Source: an uncultured Prevotella sp.
GTDB lineage: Bacteria > Bacteroidota > Bacteroidia > Bacteroidales > Bacteroidaceae
Reading direction: 5' to 3'
NCBI GenBank assembly: GCA_946625715.1
Contig: CAMOTK010000089.1
Location: 1-7,913, forward strand
Length of the DNA stretch: 7,913 nt
The position numbers and the translations under genes were made by a program. Positions 1 to 7,852 of the stretch are shown here, one piece after another; position 1 is the stretch's first letter, and every line of letters starts with the position of its first letter. Under the pieces are notes generated by a model. The model was not told the origin of the DNA. It saw nothing but the letters and a program-made list of their open reading frames with translations, and searched no databases.

Positions 1-42
1 TTCGATTTTGAAAAACTGTTTAACTGTTCGTTCGTTCGCTTT
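1..42. other. Short non-coding flank downstream of the methyltransferase gene
   Basis: These bases follow the TAA stop of the minus-strand methyltransferase gene. They hold two adjacent 8-base near-copies, AACTGTTT (14-21) and AACTGTTC (22-29), and three tandem GTTC units (26-37). No GC-rich hairpin followed by a T-run is visible in either direction, so I cannot call a terminator. The tandem units are too short to be more than low-complexity sequence. Whether the minus-strand operon continues to the left cannot be judged. Confidence 0.5.
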
Positions 43-783
43 TTAACTTCTTCTTCTGAACTCCGAGCAGGTGATGGCGGTGGCGATGGCCACGTTGAGC
101 GAGTCGGCCGTCGGGCCCTGATGGAAGTCGGGGATGAGCAGACGGCGGGTGATGAGCTGGCGGATAGGGGCGGAGATGCCGTTGCCCTCATTGCCCATCA
201 CGATGATGCCATCGGGCGTGAGCTGCTCGTGGTAGATGTCGTGACCGTCGAGCAGAGTGCCGTAGACGGGTAGGGCGGTCTCAGAGAGCAACGCAGCAAG
301 GTCGGTATAGACGAGCCTTACGCGGGCGATGCTGCCCATCGTGGCCTGCACAACTTTGGGGTTCCAGGCGTCGGCAGTATCTTCCGAACAGAAGATGGTG
401 TCGATGCCAAACCAGTCGGCTATGCGGATGATGGTGCCCAGATTGCCCGGGTCTTGCACGCCGTCGAGTGCCAGATAGAGGTGGCCGGCTTCTGGAAGAA
501 CGGCCGCTGGTTGGGGCAGGGCGAAGACGGCCAGCACCTGTTGTGGGTGTTGCAAGAAACTGAGGCGCTGCAGTTCGTCGTCGCTGACGGGCTGCACAAC
601 TGTGGGAGCGACAGAAACGGTGGGCTGCCATTGGGCTGTGGCGAAAAGCATGCGGGCCTCGAAGCCGCAGCTTAGCAGATCGCCCACAACCTTGGGCCCT
701 TCGGCCACGAAGAGACCTTCGCGGCGACGATATTTCTTTTGTTCGAGCTGGCCAACCAGCTTCATTTGGTTCTTGCTAATCAT
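43..783 (-). CDS. TrmH/SpoU-family RNA 2'-O-ribose methyltransferase
   Basis: This 246-residue protein is a SPOUT-class, S-adenosylmethionine-dependent enzyme predicted to methylate the ribose 2'-OH of a nucleotide in rRNA or tRNA. The N-terminal part (about 1-90) matches the substrate-binding domain of the family, with the typical opening KKYRRREGLFVAEGPKVV (residues 16-33). The three SpoU motifs are all present: motif 1 DPGNLGTIIR (111-120, catalytic Arg120), motif 2 GNEGNGIS (197-204), and motif 3 around LLIPDF...ADSLNVAIA (215-234, with SLN at 228-230). The trefoil-knot fold is therefore expected to be intact. Length is normal for the family. The ATG at 783-781 overlaps the TGA of tamB in an ATGA junction, so translation is probably coupled to tamB and no separate promoter is needed. 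No clear Shine-Dalgarno sequence precedes it. The exact target nucleotide cannot be read from sequence; RlmB-like and TrmH-like members look alike, so no symbol is given. Confidence 0.93.
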   Translation of the reverse strand: MISKNQMKLVGQLEQKKYRRREGLFVAEGPKVVGDLLSCGFEARMLFATAQWQPTVSVAPTVVQPVSDDELQRLSFLQHPQQVLAVFALPQPAAVLPEAGHLYLALDGVQDPGNLGTIIRIADWFGIDTIFCSEDTADAWNPKVVQATMGSIARVRLVYTDLAALLSETALPVYGTLLDGHDIYHEQLTPDGIIVMGNEGNGISAPIRQLITRRLLIPDFHQGPTADSLNVAIATAITCSEFRRRS

Positions 784-3700
784 GGTTTCACTTTCTTTTT
801 ACGTCCAAACAAGTCGCCAAGACTGTCGAAGTCTTTCTTCATGATGAGTCCGATGCCCTGCGTGTTGAGTGCCGAACGGGTGAAGTAGCGGTCGTTGGTC
901 TGATTATAGACCTTGAAGGCCAGGTTGCCGTTGGGGAAGAGCAGGTAACGTATGTCGAAGTCGCCTATGAACGACGAGTTGGCATTGGTGGCATTGTCGC
1001 GATAGCCGAACTGTCCGTTGATGAGCAGGCGGTTGTTGAGCATGCGTCCGCTGATGAGTCCTTCGTATTCGGCGTTGTTCCAGCCCTCGGTGCCGGTGGA
1101 AATGTTGGCGCCGAAGTTCCAGTTGCGGGTCTTGATGACTTGCTGCAGCACCTCGTTGATTTGCGTGGACAGCGTGCCTGAGAGGAAACTCTGCATGGCA
1201 AGTGAGGCCTGGGCGGTTTGTCCGGCGGTGGCGTTGTTGGTGGGCTGCTGGTAGAAGCGTCCAATGCCGAGCAAGTAGAGCACTTGCTGGTTCATCTCCT
1301 GTTCTCCGTTGATGACGGAGCGCACCATCTGCTTCTCGTCTGCGTTGACGTTGGGCAGGTCGAGGTCGAAGTCTATGCGCGGTGCCGATGGCTGTCCGAA
1401 GATGTTCATGAGGCAGTTGACCTTCACCGTGTTGTTGTTGCTGAAGGAGTTGCCGATGTTCAGGTCGGAGAGGCTCACACCGTTGACGGTGTAGAGGGCC
1501 TGCAGGTTGAGGTTGGCGTTCATGGGGTTGCCGCCGAAGACGAGTGTGCCGCCCTGCTGGAAGGTGAACTTCTTCTTGATGATATTCTGGATGGTAAGGT
1601 CGTAAGTACCGTGGTCGATGGTGTAGGTGCCATACATATTGAAGGCGCCCTTGTTGTGGAACGAGGCACGTATGACGCCGCTGCCGTTGAACGTGATGTA
1701 GTCGCCCATCTTCGAGTCCATGAGTATGCGCACTGTGGCTTCGGGCGTGGTGTTCACGAGGAAGTTGATAAAGATGTCGGTGGTGAGGTCGCGTGGTGCC
1801 ACACGGGTCACAGCCACAGAGTCGGCCGAAGGGTGGGCATAGGCGTTACGCGAGCCCCAAGTGATGAACTCCTGATTGGAGATAGCGTCGGGGTTGGTAG
1901 CGTTGTAGACGAAGGTGGAGTGGGGCTCGGGCGTTACGTTGCAGTTGATGACCACCTCGCCCGGACGTCCGTGCATGTCGACCTTTCCGGTGGCGTAGAC
2001 GGTGCCGTAGAACGAGTCTTCGCCGAAGTCGCGGAAGTCGTAGGCCAAGAGATTCTGGGCCTCGATGTCGATGTCGAATGTGAGGTTCGAGATGTTCTCA
2101 TGGTTGAGCGTACCGTCGATGTAGGCCACGTGGTTGTTGCGGTCGTAGAGTGGCTGGTGGTCGATGTAGATGTGGTCGGGCACGAGCCTTACGGTGTCGT
2201 TGCGCAGCTCGTAGGTGGTGTTCAGCGCGGCAATGGTAGCTTTGCCATTGACTATGGCGTAGCCTTCGAGATTGAGGTAGTCGAGGTCGCCGGCGAGGCG
2301 CACTTGTCCTGAGGTGTGGCCTTCCAGATGGCTGAGGAACGACTCGGTGAAGTACTGCATGAAGTCGATGTAGCTGCTGTCGGCTCGGATGGTCAGGTCA
2401 AGGAAGTTGCGTGCTGGCGAAACGTAACCATCGACATAGGTATTGATGTCTTTGCCGTCGTTGGCAACTGCTTGAATATCAATCTGCTCTCGCTCTTTGT
2501 TCCAGTTGACGTTTGCAAGTAGTGTACCCATTCGTCCGCGCTGGAAGGTGAACTGCTTGACCTGCAGGTCGGCCCATAGTTCGGGCGTCTTGAATACCGA
2601 TTTTGCATAGGCCTGACCTGTAGCTGTGCCGCCAAACTCTACAGCATCAAAGTCTACCAGATTGAGTATGTAGGCCACGTCGAGGTCGTTGAGGTCGACG
2701 ATGATGGAGTCTTCGGCGCTGTCGGAAGCAATGCCGTCGACAATGAGGTGCTGGTCGTCGTGGTGCACCTCGAAGTGGTCTATGAGCAGGCGGTTGTCGC
2801 TGTAGAGCACATCGGACGGTTCTATTTGCCATCGCGAACTGTTAAAGATGACTTCAGAGGGGAGCATGCGCAGGTGGGCTTCTGCCTTACCCACGGGGTT
2901 GGTGTAGAGCTGCGTGATGGTGTTCACGTGTCCGCTCAGCTCGCTTGGATTGATGGGATTGCGCCATGAGAGCGAGGAGAATATCTGGTTGTTGGCGGCG
3001 TTGGCCTTCAGGTCGAGGTAGAGTTGCTGGCCGTTGCCGTCGACGCGGGCCACGTTCACTTGGCACTTCATGGAGTCTTCGGGCGAGACAATGATAAGCC
3101 GCCCGTCGCGGAAGTGGTTGTCGTCGTAGCTGAAAGCTGGTATGGCGGCGTTGAGGTTGATGTCGTTGGTGTAGTCGTTGACGATGGCGTCGAGCTGTAG
3201 CGGTGCTTTCAGGTCGATGTTAATGCCCAGCAGTTCCTGCAGCCAGTCGGACTTCAACACCTGTAGTTTTAGGGCAAAGTCGTTGGCTATGCCTTCGGTA
3301 GTGGTGGGCAGGCCGGGCAGTGTGGGTAGTTTTTCGCCAATGAAGTTGATGATGCTCTGAGCCAGCGTATTGTAGTCGAATCGGCCGCGCAGTTCGGCTT
3401 TGGCAAAGTCGCTCTGTAGCGTCAGGTAGTGGCTGGTGTCGTCGTAGCCCGACTCTAAGCGCAGGAAGTCGAGGTGGTAGTTATGCTTCGTGCCCTCAAA
3501 GGCCACATTGTCGAGCGTGAAGAGCCCCACTGCATCGTTGAGAGAGCTGGCGCTGAAGTTGGCTTCCACGTGGCCGCGGATGTTGGCGTCGCCCCAGCGG
3601 TCGGTCAGGTTGACGGCCGAAGGGTTGAAGTTGCGAATAGTGCCTATGAGATTCACATCCGACGGCTGCTTCTTGTGGATGTCCATCACGCCGTTGAGCT

Positions 3701-5150
3701 CAGCAAAGAGGTGGGGGTCGTCAATGAGCAGTTGGCCGTTGGCTTTGCTGCTGGATAGGCTGGCATCTACCTGAATGTTCTGATAGGGATAGGTATTGTA
3801 GTCGAAACGGCTGATGTTTCCTTTGGCATGAATCTCGTCCAGACGGCCCGACAGAGCTATGTCGGCCGAAACCACACCGAGTGCACTGGCGTTGAGCAGT
3901 TCGTTGAGGCGAAGCTCGGGTGTAGAGACGGTGCCGCTAATCTGGCGGTTCTTGGTCAGCCTGGCATCGAACGTCAGCTGGCCGACATCGGTCTGTGTGC
4001 GCCCTTTGGCCGTGAGTGTGCCGTTGTCGTCGCACTGCGCCTGCCCCTGCATGTTGACGTGTCCCAAGCGCACAACAACGGCGGGCAGGGGCGTGATGTA
4101 GTTGGAGATGTCGGCCATGAATTGCTTGGCCACCGAGAGTTGTCCTACGTTCGCTCTCCAAGCCATCTGCTCGCGCCAATGGCGTAGCTCGCCGCTACCG
4201 TCGAACTGCACGCTGTGGTCGTTGGCTGCCAGATGGATGGTGGGCATGTTGATGCCGTCGGCAGTGCCGCTGAACGAAGCGTCGAAGGAAAGCTTCTGAT
4301 TGAAGTGGTTCAGTCCTGGCAGCAGGCTGCGAAGGTCTGACGGGGTGAACCGACGGCTGCTCAGATGGCCCTCGTAGGCCAGTGTCTTGGCCATATCGTC
4401 GATAAGGTAAGTAGCTCCGATGCTGTCGATTCTCAGTTGCGAGGTAGGCAACTGAAGAAAGAGGTCTTGCAGGGTGGCACCGCGACGGCCAGCATTCAGC
4501 CTAAGGGCCAGTCGTCTGACCTGAACGCCCGAGAGTTCGTTGAAGGTAAGACGCTTGATGTTTACGTTGAGTGAGTCGTCGGTCAGTGCCTTGAGAATAA
4601 TGTGTGCACTGATGTCGCGCACATTCAAGTGGTTGGGGTTCAGTCGGTTGGGCGTCTTCGGTGCATCTTTTATATCATAGGTCACTGTGGAATGGCGCAT
4701 GATGAATGAGTTGATGCGCAAGTCGAGAGGGGTGTGGCTGGTGGTGTCTTTAGAGGCCAGCGAGTCGATGACGAATTGGAAGTTGGCAGGACTCTCGCTC
4801 GTGGTTTTATAGAGTTTGGCGTGCACCCCAAAGAGCTGTGCCGAAGAGATGACGATGCGCCCCTGGAGCAGTGAGAGCACATCGACTTTGGCTGAGATGC
4901 GGGCAGCATGTAGCATGTCGTCTTTCTGCTGGTCGCGAATGAGCACTTCGTCGAGTATGAGGCGGTTGAAGATGCCCAGGTCTACGCGCCCTATCTGCAC
5001 CTCGGTGCCCAGCTTTTTCCCAATGACCTCAGACACTTGCTGGCCAAGTTGGCGCTGAACCGCTGGCAGATGGACAGCAATAGTCAGCACTATGAACAAT
5101 AGCAATATTGCCCATACCGTGATGTTTATGATGTGCTTAAAAACTCTCAA
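780..5150 (-). CDS. tamB: TamB-family translocation/assembly protein (DUF490), giant periplasmic bridge protein
   Basis: This is a protein of about 1456 residues if started at the in-frame TTG at 5150-5148. A single N-terminal membrane anchor (INITVWAILLLFIVLTIAVHL, about residues 8-28 from the TTG) is followed by a very long, beta-rich, repetitive periplasmic region with AsmA-like character. The C-terminal TamB/DUF490 domain contains GTYTIDHGTYDLTIQNIIKK, then KFTFQQGGTLVFGG and, near the end, GRMLNNRLLINGQFGY and DIRYLLFPNGNLAFKVY, all typical of the family. Family members connect inner and outer membranes and are implicated in outer-membrane protein insertion or phospholipid transport; the length is usual for Bacteroidota. 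No TamA/BamA-like partner lies in the window. The reading frame is open up to an ATG at 5321, which would overlap nqrA by 7 bases. Other ATGs are at 5264 and 5225. TTG is preferred because it leaves a short cytoplasmic tail before the anchor and because the upstream DNA is AT-rich and promoter-like; ATG 5225 remains a real alternative. The stop TGA overlaps the methyltransferase ATG. Confidence 0.9.
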   Translation of the reverse strand: MRVFKHIINITVWAILLLFIVLTIAVHLPAVQRQLGQQVSEVIGKKLGTEVQIGRVDLGIFNRLILDEVLIRDQQKDDMLHAARISAKVDVLSLLQGRIVISSAQLFGVHAKLYKTTSESPANFQFVIDSLASKDTTSHTPLDLRINSFIMRHSTVTYDIKDAPKTPNRLNPNHLNVRDISAHIILKALTDDSLNVNIKRLTFNELSGVQVRRLALRLNAGRRGATLQDLFLQLPTSQLRIDSIGATYLIDDMAKTLAYEGHLSSRRFTPSDLRSLLPGLNHFNQKLSFDASFSGTADGINMPTIHLAANDHSVQFDGSGELRHWREQMAWRANVGQLSVAKQFMADISNYITPLPAVVVRLGHVNMQGQAQCDDNGTLTAKGRTQTDVGQLTFDARLTKNRQISGTVSTPELRLNELLNASALGVVSADIALSGRLDEIHAKGNISRFDYNTYPYQNIQVDASLSSSKANGQLLIDDPHLFAELNGVMDIHKKQPSDVNLIGTIRNFNPSAVNLTDRWGDANIRGHVEANFSASSLNDAVGLFTLDNVAFEGTKHNYHLDFLRLESGYDDTSHYLTLQSDFAKAELRGRFDYNTLAQSIINFIGEKLPTLPGLPTTTEGIANDFALKLQVLKSDWLQELLGINIDLKAPLQLDAIVNDYTNDINLNAAIPAFSYDDNHFRDGRLIIVSPEDSMKCQVNVARVDGNGQQLYLDLKANAANNQIFSSLSWRNPINPSELSGHVNTITQLYTNPVGKAEAHLRMLPSEVIFNSSRWQIEPSDVLYSDNRLLIDHFEVHHDDQHLIVDGIASDSAEDSIIVDLNDLDVAYILNLVDFDAVEFGGTATGQAYAKSVFKTPELWADLQVKQFTFQRGRMGTLLANVNWNKEREQIDIQAVANDGKDINTYVDGYVSPARNFLDLTIRADSSYIDFMQYFTESFLSHLEGHTSGQVRLAGDLDYLNLEGYAIVNGKATIAALNTTYELRNDTVRLVPDHIYIDHQPLYDRNNHVAYIDGTLNHENISNLTFDIDIEAQNLLAYDFRDFGEDSFYGTVYATGKVDMHGRPGEVVINCNVTPEPHSTFVYNATNPDAISNQEFITWGSRNAYAHPSADSVAVTRVAPRDLTTDIFINFLVNTTPEATVRILMDSKMGDYITFNGSGVIRASFHNKGAFNMYGTYTIDHGTYDLTIQNIIKKKFTFQQGGTLVFGGNPMNANLNLQALYTVNGVSLSDLNIGNSFSNNNTVKVNCLMNIFGQPSAPRIDFDLDLPNVNADEKQMVRSVINGEQEMNQQVLYLLGIGRFYQQPTNNATAGQTAQASLAMQSFLSGTLSTQINEVLQQVIKTRNWNFGANISTGTEGWNNAEYEGLISGRMLNNRLLINGQFGYRDNATNANSSFIGDFDIRYLLFPNGNLAFKVYNQTNDRYFTRSALNTQGIGLIMKKDFDSLGDLFGRKKKVKP

Positions 5151-5191
5151 TTCTGTTACGTCAAGATGACAAATAATTTGTTCTCTCGCTA

Positions 5192-5207
5192 ATTTTTGCG
5201 CAAAAAT
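5192..5207. repeat. 16-bp perfect palindrome in the tamB upstream region
   Basis: ATTTTTGCGCAAAAAT reads identically on both strands. It overlaps the putative minus-strand promoter hexamer region upstream of tamB. It could be an operator for a dimeric regulator, or simply a chance result of the T-rich promoter motif meeting its complement. It has no loop, so it is a poor terminator candidate. Confidence 0.45.
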
Positions 5208-5208
5208 A
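5201..5208 (-). promoter_or_regulatory. Putative Bacteroidota -7 promoter element for tamB and the methyltransferase gene
   Basis: On the minus strand TATTTTTG (5208 down to 5201) fits the Bacteroidota -7 consensus TAnnTTTG. It would place the transcript start near 5195, about 45 bases before the TTG start at 5150 and downstream of all the alternative ATG starts. No TTTG is found at the usual -33 spacing; the nearest, at 5215-5212, is far too close. The element is therefore weakly supported and based on one motif only. Confidence 0.4.
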
Positions 5209-5246
5209 CGACAAAATCTTCTCATTGGAGCATTTTTCGCCGATAA

Positions 5247-5281
5247 TTTGCGGCTTTTATACATAAAATTTATTATTTTTG
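5247..5281 (+). promoter_or_regulatory. Putative promoter of the nqr operon
   Basis: TATTTTTG at 5274-5281 fits the Bacteroidota -7 consensus TAnnTTTG, and TTTG at 5247-5250 can serve as the -33 element. The spacer is 23 bases, a little longer than typical. The transcript would start near 5287, giving a short leader of about 28 bases before the nqrA ATG. The leader is A-rich with no Shine-Dalgarno sequence, as is common in this phylum. Confidence 0.55.
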
Positions 5282-5314
5282 CAATCGTTTCGAAAACAAA
5301 CACATTGATTATAT

Positions 5315-6685
5315 ATGGCATTTAAACAAGTAATTCGTTTACACAAAGGCCTGGACATCAAACTTCAAGGCAAAGCCGAGGAGAAGAAAATCCAACTGAA
5401 GTCGAACGGCAAGTTTGCACTTGTGCCCGACGACTTTGTTGGCGTCACTCCGAAAGTAGTTGTCAAAGAGGGCGATGTGGTCAAGGCCGGGGATGCGCTG
5501 TTTGTCAACAAGCAGTATCCCGACGTGAAGTTCGCTTCGCCTGTCAGTGGAAAAGTGACCGCTGTGGAGCGTGGCGAGCGCAGAAAAGTGCTCTGCGTGA
5601 AGGTGGAAGCCGACAAAGAGCAGCAGTTTACGGACTTTGGACGCAAGGATGTGAGCACGCTCAATGGCCAACAGGTCGTCGACGCGCTGCTTGAGGCTGG
5701 TATCTTCGGATACATCGACCAGCTGCCCTACGCCGTGTCGACCAATCCTTCGGTCATGCCGAAGGCTATCTTCGTTTCGGCACTGCGCGACAAGCCGCTG
5801 GCTTGCGACTTCGAGTACGAGGTGAAAGGGCAGGAGCAGGACTTCGTGACCGGCATCCAGGCGCTTTCGAAGATTGCAAAGACGCACGTCGGAATGGGCA
5901 TTCAGCCCGATTTCCGCGCTGCTATTCAGCAGATGGGCATCGACCAGTTTGCAGAAGTGAACATCTTCGACGGCAAGTGCCCGGCAGGCAATGTTGGCGT
6001 GCAGGTGAACCACGTCGACCCGGTAAACAAAGGAGAGGTGGTATGGACTATCGGCGACCCCACCGTGGTGCTCTTCATCGGCCGTCTGTTCAATACGGGT
6101 AAAGTGAATCTCACCCGAACCGTAGCCCTTTGCGGCAGCGAAGTGAAGCAGCCGGCACATGTCGACATGCTTGTGGGCGAAGAGCTCTCGACGCTGCTCA
6201 GCAACAGCTACGACAACAATCACAGCGTGCGCATCATTAACGGCAACGTGCTCACTGGCAAACCGACGACCAAGGACGGCTATCTGGGTGCACACGCTTC
6301 GGAAATCACCGTGATACCCGAAGGCAACGATGCCGACGAGGTGCTCGGTTGGATTCTGCCTCGACTGAAGCAGTTTTCGGTCAACCGCAGCTACTTCTCG
6401 TGGCTGTGTGGCAAGAAGCAATATGCGCTGGACGCCCGCATCAAGGGTGGCGAGCGCCACATGATTATGAGTGGCGAGTACGACCGCGTGCTGCCAATGG
6501 ACATCTATGGTGAGTATCTTATCAAGGCCATCATTGCCGGCGACATCGACCGCATGGAGCAGCTGGGCATCTATGAGGTGGCGCCCGAAGACTTTGCTCT
6601 GGCAGAGTTTGTCGACTCCTCGAAACTCGAATTGCAGCGCATTGTTCGCGAAGGACTGGATTTGTTACGTAAAGAAAATGCTTAA
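5315..6685 (+). CDS. nqrA: Na+-translocating NADH:quinone reductase subunit A
   Basis: This 456-residue protein is the peripheral, cytoplasmic-side subunit of the Na+-NQR complex, which oxidises NADH, reduces quinone and exports Na+. Family marks are the start VIRLHKGLDIKLQGK (6-20), the barrel-sandwich segment PDVKFASPVSGKVTAVERGE (69-88), CPAGNVGVQVNHVDPV (222-237), KGGERHMIMSGEYDRVLPMD (377-396) and IDRMEQLGIYEV (411-422). It has no membrane segment, as expected, and is close to the usual length of about 450. The ATG at 5315 places the KGLD motif at the normal distance from the N-terminus; no Shine-Dalgarno sequence is present. It is the first gene of the operon and is followed 6 bases later by nqrB. 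Position 222 is Cys where I recall His (HPAG) in Vibrio, and the C-terminal segment near 425-437 lacks the cysteines I recall there. Confidence 0.96.
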   Translation: MAFKQVIRLHKGLDIKLQGKAEEKKIQLKSNGKFALVPDDFVGVTPKVVVKEGDVVKAGDALFVNKQYPDVKFASPVSGKVTAVERGERRKVLCVKVEADKEQQFTDFGRKDVSTLNGQQVVDALLEAGIFGYIDQLPYAVSTNPSVMPKAIFVSALRDKPLACDFEYEVKGQEQDFVTGIQALSKIAKTHVGMGIQPDFRAAIQQMGIDQFAEVNIFDGKCPAGNVGVQVNHVDPVNKGEVVWTIGDPTVVLFIGRLFNTGKVNLTRTVALCGSEVKQPAHVDMLVGEELSTLLSNSYDNNHSVRIINGNVLTGKPTTKDGYLGAHASEITVIPEGNDADEVLGWILPRLKQFSVNRSYFSWLCGKKQYALDARIKGGERHMIMSGEYDRVLPMDIYGEYLIKAIIAGDIDRMEQLGIYEVAPEDFALAEFVDSSKLELQRIVREGLDLLRKENA

Positions 6686-6691
6686 ACGACT

Positions 6692-7852
6692 ATGAGTGCA
6701 ATAAGAAACATATTTGATAAAATGAGGCCAAGCTTCGAGGAAGGCGGCAAGCTGCATGCTTTCCGTTCGATGTTCGACGGCTTCGAAACCTTCGCGCTTG
6801 TGCCCAACGACACGTCGAAGACGGGCGTGAACATTCACGATGCCATCGACTCTAAACGTATCATGTCGATGGTGGTCATCGCACTGATGCCTGCTATGCT
6901 TTTTGGCATGTATAACGTGGGCTATCAGAACTTCCTGGCTGCCGGCACACTGGCTACGGCTTCGTTCTGGGAAATCTTCATCTACGGCTTCTTGGCTGTG
7001 CTGCCTAAGATTCTCGTCAGCTACATCGTAGGACTGGGCATCGAGTTTGCATGGGCGCAGTGGAAGGGTGAGGAAATCCAGGAAGGCTATCTCGTTTCGG
7101 GTATCATCATCCCGCTGATTATTCCTATCGGTTGTCCGCTGTGGATGCTAGCTTTGGCCTGCGCCTTCAGCGTCATCTTCGTAAAGGAAATCTTCGGTGG
7201 CACGGGCATGAACCTCTTTAATCCTGCCATTGCCGCACGTATGTTCCTGTTCTTTGCCTATCCTTCAAAGATGACTGGCGACCAGGTATGGGTGGCACAG
7301 GACAGCATCTTCGGACTTGGCAACACGCTGCCCGACGGCTTCACGATGGCAACACCGCTTGGCCAGGTGGCTCAGGGCATCAGCCCCGATGCCAGTATCT
7401 GCGACATGATGATTGGTCTTATCCCTGGCTCCATTGGTGAAACATCGGTCATCGCTATCGCTATTGGCGCCGTCATTCTGCTCCTTACGGGCATTGCCTC
7501 GTGGCGCACGATGCTCAGCGTCTTTGTTGGCGGCGGCTTGATGGGCTTGCTCTTCCAACAGTTAGGCTCTACCAATATGGTTTGGTGGCACCACTTCGTG
7601 CTGGGCGGTTTCGCTTTCGGTGCCGTCTTCATGGCCACTGACCCCGTAACGTCATGTCGCACGGAAGTGGGTAAGTACATCTATGGCTTCATCATCGGTG
7701 CTATGGCCGTCATCATCCGCGTGAAGAATGCTGGCTATCCCGAAGGCATGATGCTGGCCATCTTCTTTGGCAACATGATTGCTCCGACAATCGACCATTT
7801 CGTTGTGGAGCGCAACATCTCGAAACGTTTGAAGAGAGGAGGTACAAAATGA
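6692..7852 (+). CDS. nqrB: Na+-translocating NADH:quinone reductase subunit B
   Basis: This 386-residue integral membrane subunit carries covalent FMN and, in the family, riboflavin, and forms part of the Na+ and quinone path. After a soluble N-terminal tail (about 1-55) there are hydrophobic segments near 57-77, 92-115, 133-168, 252-290, 300-317, 328-345 and 352-368. Family motifs include EGYLVSGIIIPLIIP (131-145), GGTGMNLFNPAIAARMFLFF (169-188) and MATDPVTS (314-321). The likely flavinylation site is Thr221 in DGFTMATPL (215-223), matching the position of the Thr in the SGAT-type motif of Vibrio NqrB, although the two residues before Ala-Thr differ. The gene starts 6 bases after nqrA, without a Shine-Dalgarno sequence. 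Its TGA overlaps the nqrC ATG. The related RnfD subunit is an alternative family, but the directly preceding nqrA settles the call. Confidence 0.96.
   Translation: MSAIRNIFDKMRPSFEEGGKLHAFRSMFDGFETFALVPNDTSKTGVNIHDAIDSKRIMSMVVIALMPAMLFGMYNVGYQNFLAAGTLATASFWEIFIYGFLAVLPKILVSYIVGLGIEFAWAQWKGEEIQEGYLVSGIIIPLIIPIGCPLWMLALACAFSVIFVKEIFGGTGMNLFNPAIAARMFLFFAYPSKMTGDQVWVAQDSIFGLGNTLPDGFTMATPLGQVAQGISPDASICDMMIGLIPGSIGETSVIAIAIGAVILLLTGIASWRTMLSVFVGGGLMGLLFQQLGSTNMVWWHHFVLGGFAFGAVFMATDPVTSCRTEVGKYIYGFIIGAMAVIIRVKNAGYPEGMMLAIFFGNMIAPTIDHFVVERNISKRLKRGGTK
7836..7842 (+). promoter_or_regulatory. Strong Shine-Dalgarno sequence for nqrC
   Basis: GAGGAGG lies 6 bases before the nqrC ATG, inside the last codons of nqrB (the Arg-Gly-Gly region). 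It is near-perfect, while none of the other starts in this window has such a site. Together with the ATGA overlap it supports the nqrC start and reinitiation by ribosomes finishing nqrB. Confidence 0.75.

Noticed and set aside
26..37. Triple GTTC tandem near the left edge
   Set aside because: Only three 4-base units; there is no sign of a CRISPR array, attachment site or phase-variable tract affecting a gene start.
454..844. Plus-strand short frames over the methyltransferase gene and the end of tamB
   Set aside because: No family resemblance; they are antisense to two real genes whose motifs are intact.
1218..2312. A 364-codon plus-strand open frame antisense to tamB
   Set aside because: It is very rich in Val, Glu, Gly, His and Asp with no recognisable domain. 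It mirrors the codon bias of tamB, whose protein sequence is clearly family-like across this stretch.
5263..5273. Small AT-only inverted repeat (ATAAA-A-TTTAT) upstream of nqrA
   Set aside because: Such arms are expected by chance in AT-rich promoter DNA and cannot form a stable hairpin.
5339..6460. A 373-codon minus-strand open frame antisense to nqrA
   Set aside because: It lies entirely within a confidently identified nqrA, has a His/Val/Leu-rich composition with no family features, and is explained by the codon bias of nqrA.
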